Shown here one piece after another: positions 1 through 9,826 of a stretch of DNA of 64,000 nucleotides (position 1 is the first letter of the stretch; every line of letters begins with the position of its first letter). The notes beneath the pieces were generated by a model. That model was not told where the DNA came from and ran no database searches. It saw only the letters and a list, made by a program, of their open reading frames with translations. The stretch spans positions 73,898,736 through 73,962,735 of the forward strand of contig OY744604.1 of the NCBI GenBank assembly GCA_963556255.1, in the 5' to 3' direction. The position numbers and the translations under genes are program-made. The DNA comes from Allolobophora icterica. Taxonomy: Eukaryota; Annelida; Clitellata; Crassiclitellata; Lumbricidae.

Positions 1-1410
1 AATCAATCAACTGAACATTTACATAGCACCCTTTGAAAAGTAGCTATTCAGAGGCGCTCCCAGCCCAACCCCGGCGAAAGACAGCAGTATTTAGAGCAGA
101 GAAGAGAGCGGTGGACAAGTCTCGAAAAAGAGACCGCAGCTAAGGAGAAAGCCCACTGACCCCATTCCAAATTGTGGGTCTAACGACGGAGAAAACGCTC
201 TGCTGCATAGTAGCGGTGCGTGCGACAGAAACAGATAGGTCAACACGGGTGGCAGAGCGAAGAGAGCGGTGACCAGGTGGAACAGAGGCACGAGAACAGA
301 GCTCGCGCAGAAAACAGGGAACACGGCCAAGCTGACATTGCCAGACAATTGAGGCAACCCGGTAGACAACGCATAGCGAGTGTGGCGAGTGTGGTACATC
401 TCGCATGTACTAGAGACATTGCCAAATTTAGGAATGTCCCAAACCATGCGCGTAGCGGAGCGCAGTACGCGTTCGAGGCAGTTCAGTTGAGTGAAGGGAA
501 GCCCAATATAGAGGGGGCAGCAGTAGTCACGCCGACAGGTAATGAATGCATGAACGAGAGTAGCAGCAGGTTGGGGGGAAAGAGAGCGAGAAACCACGCA
601 AGCTGACGCTGCTGAAAGTAGCAACGCGGCTCAGCTGCGAGATAAGCGGAGAGAGGGTGGTTCTGAATCAAAGCTGACACCAAGATATTCGTCTGAGGTG
701 GTAAAGACAATATGGGGGAACTCAGGTGTTATGCTAGCGTGACCATTCTTAGCAAGCTGCCTAGGGGTGCCCAGCCACATGTATTGAGTCCTAGTGGAAT
801 TCAAGCGAAGGCGTTTGGAAGACATCCAGGCAGTCAAAGAGTCGGTGGAATGGCACATGAGGCGGACTGTAGCAGCGGCGTTGGAGGGAAGCAGCGGGTG
901 TTAGCCTGTGTGTCGTCAGCATATAACTGGTTGGACAAAGAGCAGATGGAAAGAAGATGAATGAGATCAGACGTGAAGATGTTATAGAGGAGGGACCCAA
1001 GACGACTCACTGAGGAAGGCCAAAACGGAATGGGTCCAGAGATACCTGGTAGAACAGTAAACAACCAAAGAAGAGTGGTCACAAATGTAGGAAGCCAGCC
1101 ACTCAAGGGCTTTTCAGAAAGACCGAAGCATTTAAATAAAAGATTGAAGAGGATGGCATAGTCGACCGAGTCAAAGGCAGCACTGACATCGAAGAGTGCC
1201 AGAAGGGTAACCTCGGAGCGGCAATGGCGCCATAGAAATCATAGAGCAGTCGAAGGAGAAGAGTTTCATTAGAGGAAGCCAGATTGTTAGACAGGAACTA
1301 AGTTATTAGCGTCAAGGTAAGCCAATAATTGCTGAACGACTAATTTCTCGATGATTTTAGAAATAAACGAGAAGTTCGCAATGGGCTATAATTGAACCAC
1401 ATGGTTAGTT
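1..1410 (-). mobile_element. LINE remnant, L2/CR1-like reverse transcriptase, 3' end at left edge
   Basis: Broken minus-strand reading frames give pieces of a non-LTR reverse transcriptase. They include a YADD catalytic box (LYADDTQAN, near 910-940), followed by WMSSKRLRLNSTRTQYMWLG (about 770-830), and C-terminal text near 100-480. Upstream, 1,100-1,260 reads as the palm segment with an LFDVSAAFD-like motif. Stops and frameshifts split it, so it is dead. The 3' end, within the first 60 bases, resembles the tails at 6.1, 8.6, 9.1, 19.2, 24.5 and 52.0 kb. Confidence 0.8.
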
Positions 1411-1424
1411 TTCTGCAGACTAGG

Positions 1425-1689
1425 TTTTTACATTCACTACCCGCTCTACTGCTTTAACAAATGCAAGCTTTCTTTGCATAGTCTTTCTGTTGCTGAGTGC
1501 CCCTGGCTTAAGTGGTTCTCATTTTCTCACCTGCTGATATTCCTACTTTTTCTCAGAAAAGTAAGTAGTTATTTCTTGCAATATCAAAGCCACCTCCTCA
1601 CTGGCATGTCATTTTATACCTACGTGAAGCAGGTGCAACAAATTATCTCATTACATAAAGCATAGAGTTAATGAAAGCCTTGAAATCAC
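1425..1689 (-). repeat. Intron shared with the right-edge SRCR exon
   Basis: This sequence closely resembles 63,066-63,732, which lies downstream of the SRCR exon at 63.8 kb. Shared stretches include CTTTCTGTT.CTGAGTGC and TATTTCTTGCAATAT. The copy here lacks the 410-bp element found at 63,282-63,691 and so preserves the empty insertion site at 1,647-1,654. Confidence 0.75.
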
Positions 1690-1837
1690 CCGTAACCGAG
1701 ACTCGCACAAGACACTCTGGCGTTGGCATTTGTAAATCCGTCATCGCATACAGTTCCCCAGATGCCATTGCAATTGACCTCCAAGCGTCCCTCAGTTGGA
1801 TCGGAAGATTGTGTATTATTCAGCCGTACCTCAGGTG
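1690..1837 (-). CDS. SRCR domain, first-half exon (partner off the left edge)
   Basis: This is an exon of a secreted or membrane SRCR protein. SRCR domains bind polyanionic, microbial or protein ligands outside the cell. On the minus strand the 148-base exon reads VRLNNTQSSDPTEGRLEVN, then [18 protein letters not shown], then SCASLGYG. It supplies two of the six cysteines of a group A SRCR domain (TVC and SCAS). A TTTTAG acceptor precedes it and GTGATTTC follows as donor. It starts in phase 1 and ends in phase 2, like the other first-half exons here. The second half should lie beyond the left edge. Its closest relative in the window is the exon at 63,733-63,880, with which it shares intron sequence. 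Confidence 0.88.
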
Positions 1838-1847
1838 CTAAAATTGG

Positions 1848-1926
1848 TACATCATCATCATCATCATCGTCGTCGTCGTCATCATCATCGTCATCATCAT
1901 CATCATTATCATCATCATCATCTCAC
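1848..1926. repeat. TCA/TCG trinucleotide microsatellite
   Basis: An imperfect run of TCA with interspersed TCG lies just upstream, in minus-strand sense, of the SRCR exon acceptor. Poly-Ser and poly-His frames across it are artefacts. Confidence 0.9.
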
Positions 1927-2159
1927 AGTACTTGCTATGGCGCCACACAACCTGTGCTCAGCAGCGCCTTACACAATATTAAGGAAAGGTCACACGAAAC
2001 AAGTACATGGGTAATATATTTCTTGGTTCAAATATTTTACAATATTACTAAGGCTATCAAAATTTGTTAATGCTAAGTAGCATGAAGAGTAGGGGTGAAG
2101 GGGCGACGTTACGACAACCAAAAAGTTTACTCCTCTACTCCTGATTTACCCAACGAACC

Positions 2160-3460
2160 CTCTTGGCGCTGACTATATGGATTGCATGTGTGACAATGTG
2201 GCTTATGTTCGTCTCTCCACAAAGAGATATCAACTGCTCTTCTTCCTTCCAACCGACTGTCGGATGTTGTTTTGGCATCCGTATTCTGCCGAAGACCTTC
2301 GTCTCCAATTGATTGAGTCGCCTACCAAATCTTGCGAACTTGACACACCTGCTTTGCCGCCTTTTCTAATAAAAGAGTTTACTGGTGATTTATTACCTCT
2401 CTCCATTTAATGTGTTGTACTTCTATGGGTTAGGGTAGGCCCTGTTCTCAAAAGCGGTCATTGTACTTTCGTTCCTCAAATGCCAGGGCTGATCCTGCCA
2501 TCATCGCTAGTTTTCGACCGGACCTCAAATTTATCCTAAATGTCCAAAATGAAAGAAAGAATTGTCTGCTCCAAAATTACGTCTTACCTTGAATCTAACT
2601 CACTTTTACTTCCCCACCATTACCTTCACCAATCAATCGGGATTCCCTAAATTTCTTTCTATGGAAACATTTACTATTCACTTATGTGTTTGAGGGCTCT
2701 ATTCAAAGGTAAGTATCATTGCTGGCTCTTTTTGAAGTTAACGCCGCTTTTGACACAGTCGGTTATTATATTCTCCTACAGCGCTTAGAGACCTCTTGCG
2801 GCATCTCGGGACTCCCGCTCAGTTGGATCAGCTCTTTTTTCCGACCGCTCACCCACTGTATCTTCGGGCCTATTCGGTCTCCTGGTCTCCTATAAGCTTA
2901 CTCTTTGGTCTTCCACGGGGGATCTACATTAGCTCAGCTTCTTTATATTCTTTATCCGGCGTTGCATCCGAGCAAATGGGTTACATCAACATCAATATAC
3001 TGATGACGCCCAGGCCTATGTTCATGGCCTAGCTGCCGCAGCGGCTACCCTACTGGTGCTGAGAATGCATATGCGTCGGAGGACCTGGCTGTTTGGATGC
3101 CCTCAAACCATAATCGGTTGAAATTTGATAAAACCAAATTTGTTTGACTCAGTTGTCAGATTCAAATCTCCAATATGGACTTTTATGTCCTGCGGCAGTC
3201 TTTTTCTGACATCACAATCTCTACCTCTATGCGAAACATGGGCATTACTTTTTTGACTAAAAGCTTATGCTTCTGAACCATGTAAGCATTGTATGTCGTA
3301 CTGAGTTACGTTCTGGTGGAGGACCACTAACCACACAGGCTGTTTCTGCACTGATCCACGCTTCTATTTAATCCAGAATCGATTTAAAAATGCTATCTAT
3401 TCTGGCCTGGGCTCATCTATTACCTTGAAAATACAGTCCTTTCTTAGTGCTTCTGCTGGC
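2160..3460 (+). mobile_element. Degenerate LINE reverse transcriptase, plus strand
   Basis: The best motif is at 2,725-2,960. It reads ALFEVNAAFDTVGYYILLQR, then SCGISGLPLSWISSFF, then FGLPRG, matching the palm A and B regions of L2/CR1-type non-LTR RTs with several frameshifts. Earlier text near 2,300 (PTKSCELD followed by PALPPFLIKEF) matches the segment that precedes the RT core. The YADD box is lost. It lies in the intron between the SRCR exons at 1.8 and 3.7 kb. Confidence 0.65.
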
Positions 3461-3629
3461 GATGTAGAAGTAAGTACACTTTCCGTAGCATGAATATTTC
3501 GCTGTTTGTTGTCGAATAACGCTAATCGTGACAAAAATGTCTTTCTCAAAAGATCTGCTCTTATTAAATGCTAAAAATGGAGTAATTCCAACTGAACATT
3601 ATGCAGAGTCCATAGAACATCATGCTTAC

Positions 3630-3796
3630 CACAATTAATCGAGACGACTCCTGAGTGGCTGCAGTTGTGTGAACCCCAAAGGTCATGCGAGCACTCGTCA
3701 ATGCGTTGCTCAATTCCAATGCAGGAGACCTTATCCAACCAGATTGGACCGCTTCCGCTGCCATGACCATTGTTGTTCGCTGCTGTACCGATATAT
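3630..3796 (-). CDS. SRCR domain, second-half exon
   Basis: On the minus strand this exon reads YIGTAANNNGHGSGSGPIWL, then DKVSCIGIEQRIDECSHDLW, then GSHNCSHSGVVSINCG. It gives the C-terminal half of a group A SRCR domain with four conserved cysteines (VSC, DEC, HNC, INC). The acceptor is ATTTAG and the donor is GTAAGC. It starts in phase 2, completing the split glycine codon from the previous exon, and ends in phase 1. It pairs with the first-half exon at 4,660-4,807 to make one complete six-cysteine domain. The sequence is very close to the exon at 7,970-8,133, including intron flanks, so the two arose by unit duplication. Confidence 0.9.
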
Positions 3797-4187
3797 CTAA
3801 ATAAACATACAGTAAAGCAACAAAATGATGACTTTGTCCAAAATCGTTTGTATACATTGTTTAATTTCATACTACGTATAATGGTAGGGAAAAACTGATC
3901 GGCACCAGAAACTGTATTTTCAATTATATGTCTGAATGTATGCAACATTGCAAAAGCACAACCCATTAAATACCAGTGAAGACCAACTATTAGCGAAGTT
4001 TGATCAAATTGTCTATGATAGCTTTATAGACATTGCAACGTTTAAAAGTAATTTTTATGATCTTCTGCACCTATGAGAGTTTCTTAGAAAGCTGTATGCA
4101 AGTATCTGAACACATTTACATACAAACAATCATACACTTTCATACATACGTAGTACAAGCGTAACACATATACACATACATTAATAC

Positions 4188-4227
4188 GCACATACTACAC
4201 ATGCACATAATTATGTGTAGTATGTGC
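4188..4227. repeat. Short perfect hairpin in SRCR intron
   Basis: Two 15-base arms (GCACATACTACACAT and its complement) are separated by a 10-base loop, within CATA-rich intron sequence. No function is evident. Confidence 0.8.
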
Positions 4228-4659
4228 ATATAATTGTAATTGTTACCGAACATCCATATGGCGTCAATTCGAGAATAAACTCGCTTGCTCAACAGGAAGG
4301 TTCAAGATGATTAGGCCTACTCTGCACTGGACTATACGATGCTAAATGTCATTAAGGAACTGGAGTTTTATTAGTTAGCAAAGAAAGCACAGAAACCTAT
4401 GAGTCCACGGTATATGTATATTCGTTTATTATAAACGGTGGTTGATTCGAGGACATACCAAATAATTCACGTACACAGAAGGCACCATATTCAAATTCTC
4501 ATTGTTTTAATGATAATCTTATTGAGCTACCTCCTTCCCTTCTTTCAAATGAAACTCATGTAACTAACATCTGCATAGGAAAAACAGGAAGGGTAAGTTT
4601 TAGACAGTAAGTAAAAAACGAAACCATTACATAAACTTGAATGAAAGACTTGTAATCAC

Positions 4660-4807
4660 CCGAAACCGAGATTGGCACAAACCACTCTGGCGTTGGCGTT
4701 GGTAAATCCGTCACCGCAAACAGTTCCCCATGTTCCATTGTAACTGATCTCCAATCGTCCCTCCCTTGGATTGGAAGATCGTGCATTGTTCAACCGTACA
4801 TCGAGTA
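4660..4807 (-). CDS. SRCR domain, first-half exon
   Basis: On the minus strand this exon reads VRLNNARSSNPREGRLEIS, then YNGTWGTVCGDGFTNANA, then RVVCANLGFG. It holds the first two cysteines of a group A SRCR domain. It is 148 bases long, with acceptor TTTTAG and donor GTGATTAC, phase 1 to phase 2. It joins in frame to the exon at 3,630-3,796 across an intron of about 0.9 kb. Two exons and six cysteines are the classic organisation of group A SRCR domains; group B has eight cysteines and usually one exon. The GDGF reading, instead of the usual DDGF, is a mild departure also seen at 12.8 kb and supports close kinship of those two copies. Confidence 0.9.
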
Positions 4808-5229
4808 CTAAAATTCGTTACAAAGACAATAGGCCTATAATTTTTAGTTCAGATGTCTTAAAATATAACTACGGCATAGTTACAGCAGCTTACCCCTTTT
4901 CTTAAGTCTGGCCATTGAGACAGCGGAATGGGTAGTGAGGCGATACGGTCCCGCCAGTAATAGACGCCCTTCCGCAGATTTGATTCAGGTTAAAATTTAG
5001 TCCGTGACCTCCTTTCCTTTAGGCGGGAGTCCTGTCCTATCCCTTGGCTAAGAATTAGCTCGGGAGTGCTTGATTGGTAAGAATGGTCACGTGGGCTTAT
5101 GACTTAACGAGCTTCTGATCTCAAGTGAGTGACTTCTGTTCCTGTTGTGAAGTTGAAGCCTGAGGTGAACTGTGTTTCAAGTTTTCATCAATAATTATTC
5201 TATTTGATAAAATTGAAGTTGATCGGTGT

Positions 5230-5960
5230 TCTTCAGATGAACAGGCTGAACCAATAACCTCTTGAAGTGCCACGTAATGTGGGCGTTGGAAACACAGCAG
5301 TTCTTCCTATCCCAAATCGTAATCTCCGAACTACTAAAGCGACACTCGAAGGCCAAGTGCAGGGCACCAGGCTATTCACGAGCGCTGTGTCAAATCAGAG
5401 GGGGTTATTCCAAAGAGTAGTCCAAAGGATGTCCGAGTCCGGTCGCCAGGGGGTCCAGTTCAAGAACGGAGAATGAGCAGCTGTTAATGTGGGTGTCGTT
5501 TAGGGCGAGAAGAATTGGAAGGTGTATGGTCAGATGAGTCAGGGCAGGAATTTGTGAAGAGGTGAGACTCCACTTTTGAGTGGAAAGCCCGGATGATGGA
5601 AAGAGGAGCATGAGGAAGGAGGAGAATGGAGGGTGGGTTGCAATAATGACGGATGAACCGAGAATCTGCGGAGCTCGGGGGGGATTGTTCCACAGTTGTG
5701 ATGCAGTGTTGGATATGGTTCTGTTGGAGAACTTTATATGAGTAGTGACTGGGGGTCGAGAACGACTTAGATAGGAGGATGATCAGGTGAGGCGGGTTGC
5801 ATGGATGATGAATAGATCACGGATATAACTCTTTCAGATCTGGGAAGTACTTGGGAGAGTCCGATGGTGAGCGATGGTCGCAGTGCGTCTGATTTGAAAA
5901 TAGTAGGCGGGTTGAAAATCGATCGCGCTGGGTCGAGTAGGCGAGCGATATGCGGTCGAC
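5230..5960 (-). mobile_element. LINE ORF2 C-terminal remnant
   Basis: Minus-strand frames at 5,405-5,760 include RTISNTASQLWNNPPRAP and then SSVIIATHPPFSSFLMLL. These resemble the C-terminal part of L2/CR1-like ORF2, and the plus-strand remnant at 59.3 kb carries a similar SNRAISNTAPRL string. Stops and the loss of the RT core make this a dead 3' fragment. Confidence 0.55.
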
Positions 5961-6039
5961 CTCGGGAGCTCTTATGTACAGCGTATTTTGTGTATCATAC
6001 TCGTAATTTTTCTTACCGCTGCATATAGACTAGTAGGCC

Positions 6040-6142
6040 TACCCATCTACGCAGCAGGCACATCTAACTTCAGTTCCGTTATCTGAGTAGGTCTCTTGAA
6101 GAGGCGCTACGTAAATTCTCAGAATGAATGAATGAATGAACA
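6040..6142 (+). mobile_element. 5'-truncated L2-like LINE tail with GAAT microsatellite
   Basis: The tail reads TTGAAGAGGCGCTACGTAAA, then TTCTCAGAATGAATGAATGA. It is the same 3' terminus as the LINEs at 8.6 and 52.0 kb, ending in tandem GAAT units. Confidence 0.7.
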
Positions 6143-7250
6143 TTGATTAGAAACCTACCATTGACGTAAGATGACGTGTGACGGCTGATTTCACAACATT
6201 GAAGGCTCAAGAAAGGTGTGATGTGATCTTCGGTATACGTTGAAGGCTCATTTTTAGCTTGACCTTTCAGCCGGCAATCTATTGAAATTTTATCGGCGTG
6301 CTTTCTGCAGGACTTGCAGAAAATTTTTATTCACAGTCCGACGGTTTTCTATTTTGACTACATCGACATCGAACGAGTCGCCTAGTTTCCATGACAGATA
6401 CGTGCTCAACTGTACATTATTATTCGACTTGCTCATCTTCGCCTCAATTGTCGTTTAAAATAATTTCCGAAATTGGTGATGTTACGGATGATGTCACGCG
6501 GCGTGAGGAGTCGGCCGTGTTGCTATGGCCAATCATATTGCACGAAATTGGGTGAACAGTCAGCAATAATTAGGACAGGTACGGCACACATTCACCGCTG
6601 CCACAAGTAAGTAAATTAAAGTAATGTAAATTAGGTAAATAAAGTAATGGTCTGGCTCCAGGTTCGTCTATCGTCTTGGAGTTTAACTCAAACTCAGCAA
6701 GCGACGACCGACTGTCACCGACGGTGAGAAGCCTTCAGCTAGGCGAGCGGTAAATCGCTCGCCGGTACCTTTGTTAGGCGAGCGACCAAGGAGCGCGATC
6801 GATCGCTCGCCTTAAATCGGACGCTCTGGATGGTCGGTAATGTCCTTCCTTAAGAAGTATGGATTAAGATCTCTTTACAAAAGATATGGCAGTTAAGATT
6901 GGCGATTCTTTTCTGTTTTACTCTGTAATTTCTTAAAAAGAATTGCGTTCTGCTTTAGTATCTGCTATTAAAGATATCGAATTGTTGTTCTTTTCAGAAA
7001 TGTCAGAAACTAACTCAGACGAATAATTCGCACTAATTTCTTACTGAATTCGAAGAATTTGCTGCTGCGCCTTGAATCAACCCGTATGATTACATAAATA
7101 CTGCCCACATGGACTATACAGCAGATTCAGATCAATTTCAGATCGGAGTAAATATAGCTTTAGATCAGATGAAATTTCGACAACAGTATAGAGTTAGATT
7201 CTTGTTTAAGATTAATTGTTACTTTATGGTTCCCGAAGGATTGCGATTGG
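6143..7250. other. Intron, no gene seen; GGCGAGCG palindrome cluster at 6,735-6,825
   Basis: No exon or protein similarity was recognised. At 6,735-6,825 the motif GGCGAGCG and its complement CGCTCGCC alternate several times around GATCGATCG. A lone GGCGAGCGAT also occurs at 5,940. The cluster could be the sub-terminal region of a degraded DNA transposon. Confidence 0.5.
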
Positions 7251-7252
7251 GA

Positions 7253-7770
7253 AAGCTGCAATGATTGGACTGGAAAAGATATGGAAGGACAAGCATGTGA
7301 GCATAGATACAAAAAAAGGCTCGTGAGAGCCCTAGTCTTTCCAACGGTTCTGTATGGGTGTGAGTCGTGGACAATGACAAAGAACATGGAGAAAAAGGTC
7401 AACGCATGTGAAATGTGGCTATGGAGAAAGATGTTGAGAATATCATGGACAGAGAAAAGGACGAACGAATCAATACGAGTGGAGATTGGTGTCGAGAATG
7501 AAGAGTCATTAAAACAAAAAGCGACAAGATTGAAGCTTGGATTCTTTGGTCATGTTATGCGATCTGATGGGCTAGAAAAGGAAATGATGTTGGCTTGTGG
7601 TGAGGGGAAAAAAAGACGGGGTCGACCAAGGAAGCAATGGATGGATGAGATTCACGATGTAACTGGCATGAATCTGGAAGCACTAAGGGACCTGACTTCG
7701 AATAGGAAGCAATGGAGAATGTGTGTCATGGCGATCGCTAGAGCTCCAGGAGTTGACAGCACAAGGTGAC
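7253..7770 (+). mobile_element. LINE ORF2 C-terminal fragment (RTE/CR1-type)
   Basis: A 162-residue open frame contains VRALVFPTVLYGCESWTMTK, then CEMWLWRKMLRISWTEKRTN, and later KKRRGRPRKQWMDEI. This is the stereotyped C-terminus of non-LTR endonuclease/reverse transcriptase proteins. The upstream RT core is absent, so it is a 5'-truncated copy. It is unusually intact for this window, with no stop until GVDSTR, which suggests a younger insertion than the neighbouring LINEs. It lies in the intron between two SRCR units. Confidence 0.85.
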
Positions 7771-7969
7771 AAGGTGATGGTTCCCAGCAATATAATAAAA
7801 AAAATATACCTTGTAACTAAGTGAAACTAAAACGTGTGGTTTCTGTCAAGAAAGTATGGTTGAATGCATGCACCATTAAAACTGATCTCATAGCAAGATA
7901 GGAACGTATCAATTATAAGTTTCAATTTCAACTGAACATCATACAGAATCCATAGACCATTATGCTTAC

Positions 7970-8133
7970 CACAATTAATCGAAACGTCCTCTGAGTGGCT
8001 ACAGTTGTGTGAACCCAAAAGGTCATGCGAGCACTCGTCAATGCGTTGCTCAATTCCAAGGCAGGAGACTTCATTCAACCAAATTGGACCACTGCCACTG
8101 CCATGACTATTATTGGTCACAGTGCCGATATAT
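7970..8133 (-). CDS. SRCR domain, second-half exon
   Basis: On the minus strand this exon reads GTVTNNSHGSGSGPIWLNE, then VSCLGIEQRIDECSHDLLGS, then HNCSHSEDVSINCG. It is the second half of a group A SRCR domain with four cysteines. The acceptor ATTAG and donor GTAAGC give phase 2 in and phase 1 out. It pairs with the first-half exon at 12,789-12,933; the intervening intron has been stretched by a LINE tail pair and a 2.45-kb inverted-repeat element. It differs from the 3.7-kb copy by only a few residues. Nothing in the exon itself suggests a pseudogene. Confidence 0.9.
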
Positions 8134-8519
8134 CTAATTGAACATACAGTAAAGTAAGAAATGATTCATTTTCTAACGATAATTCGTACATATTGGTTAA
8201 TTTTCTTAGTTACAATAACGAAACAAAAACTTCTGATCATTACTTGGCTGAGGACTCGTAATATTAACAAAACTACGGTACTCCACTGACAGTAAAATGT
8301 ATTTATAAAAAAGACTTGTCTAATTTAATGTGTGCAACTGATGCATCGCCAAAAAACAAATACACGGAATACCGTCCTAGCCCAAATATTAGCGAAACTT
8401 AAATTACGAGTTCAAGAAATCATATGACTTGGCTTAAGAGACATTTCAAAGTTTTAAAGCAATTCTTCTAAGCTATCTTGCACCTATGAGAGTTTCTTAA
8501 GAAGCTATACACAAATATT

Positions 8520-8663
8520 CAGACACATACATACATACATACATACATACATACTCTTCAGCCGGGGTTGGGTCGGGAGTGCTTCTGACTAGATAACGTT
8601 GAAGAGGCGCTATATAAATTCTCCATATGACTGACTGACATACATACATACATACATACATAG

Positions 8664-8695
<32 letters not shown>

Positions 8696-8800
8696 CATAC
8701 ATACATACATACATACATACATACATACATACATACATACTCTACTACATCTATAAGTACGTACATAGATGTACATACAAGTACACATACAGACAAACAT
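8520..8800 (+). repeat. CATA microsatellite with embedded LINE tail (8,555-8,640)
   Basis: CATA repeats flank a reverse-complement-looking segment (CTTCAGCCGGGGTTGGG) that leads into GAGGCGCTATATAAATTCTC. This is the 3' terminus of the L2-like LINE, reduced to about 85 bases. Cys/Met/Tyr-rich frames here are repeat artefacts. Confidence 0.85.
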
Positions 8801-8959
8801 ATATTCCTAAGTATATTATACACGTTCTCATGCATATAATTATTGTAATTATAATTGCACATTAATATAAAAATTATCGTCAATTCGAGAACTAACTAAT
8901 CAGGTGCTCCCCCGCTGGCCTATACGATATTAAATGTAATTGAGGACTGAAGTTTTATT

Positions 8960-9125
8960 ATGTATGTATGTAATTGAGGACTGAAGTTTTATTATGTATG
9001 TATGTATGTGTGTATGTATGTAAACTATGTATGTATGTATGTATGTATGTCAGTCAGTCATATGGAGAATTTATATAGCGCCTCTTCACTCAGGGGTGCA
9101 ACAACCCAACCCCAGCAGAAAAGAA
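8960..9125 (-). mobile_element. Opposed L2-like LINE tail with TATG repeat
   Basis: TATG repeats lead to CAGTCAGTCATATGGAGAAT, TTATATAGCGCCTCTTCA and the CCCAACCCCAGC segment. This is the same tail as at 8,555-8,640 but inverted. Together they make an inverted pair of LINE tails with microsatellite between. Confidence 0.75.
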
Positions 9126-9826
9126 TTATTATAGTCTAAAGCTTTTATAGAAAGTGCTTGCACAATCCATAGCTAAGACGACACGCAGATCCAAAGGGAG
9201 TCTGTTTCGGGTGTATGGCACAACTGCCGAAAAGCGGAAGGTCTATAACTCTATATATATGGCACCGCAGTAGTCAGTTCTTCTACTAATTAACACTTTA
9301 ACGACCAGTGTGCGCTAAACTGCATGGAAATCTAACCCCTCACGTGGTTAAAGGGTTAATGAGGGCACGATTAAGTACAGAATTAGGTAAGAGGAACGAG
9401 AAATTATTTGTGATTGGCGAAGCTGATACAAGCAAGCGCAACATATTAGATTTACATTTTCAGAGAAGCCAAGTTCGTGGTCAACTGCGACCCCAAGACA
9501 ACCAAAAATATAGAGAGATGACAAAGTGAGGAAAGTTAGTGGATATGGCCAAAGAATCTAGTGGAAACATTCGTGCCCCAAACACAGTGATATGACCGCC
9601 GAGCAACCCCTCATTGCTAGAGACTGACACCCCATCTTGCTTCTCGTTTAGGCACTGGGTGCACGTATACCAGACCAGTAAAGTGACTCCCGGTCAACGT
9701 TACTCTAAAATATTCGGCTGAAGACGTCGAACACGGTCCGCATATCCTAGACTCGATCGCACATCACGATTATGTCACGTAGACCCAAACCCGACGACAG
9801 ACACTCCGGGCCCCTAGGCAGAGCAG
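9126..9826. other. Intron sequence, no gene seen
   Basis: No exon, repeat family or RNA was recognised between the LINE tail and the inverted-repeat element. A 73-codon plus frame at 9,308 shows no recognisable motif. Confidence 0.4.

Larger units (their letters stand above)
3560..4400. repeat. Copy 1 of duplicated SRCR exon 2 plus intron (see 7,910-8,960)
   Basis: Intron and exon sequence here match 7,910-8,960 in order. Examples are CAACTGAACAT before the exon, GAACATACAGTAAAG-like text after it, CACCTATGAGAGTTTCTTA at 4,070, and TCAATTCGAGAA at 4,265. The second copy is interrupted by microsatellite and LINE-tail insertions. Confidence 0.75.
7910..8960. repeat. Copy 2 of duplicated SRCR exon 2 plus intron
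   Basis: Matches 3,560-4,400 in order across exon and intron. The additional material here is CATA arrays and two opposed LINE tails. Confidence 0.75.

Noticed and set aside
4556..4786. 76-codon minus-strand ORF starting MHDLPIQ
   Set aside because: It is a shifted frame of the SRCR exon at 4,660-4,807; the true frame reads VRLNNARSS.
8558..8883. Cys/Met/Tyr-rich frames
   Set aside because: Translation of CATA repeats.
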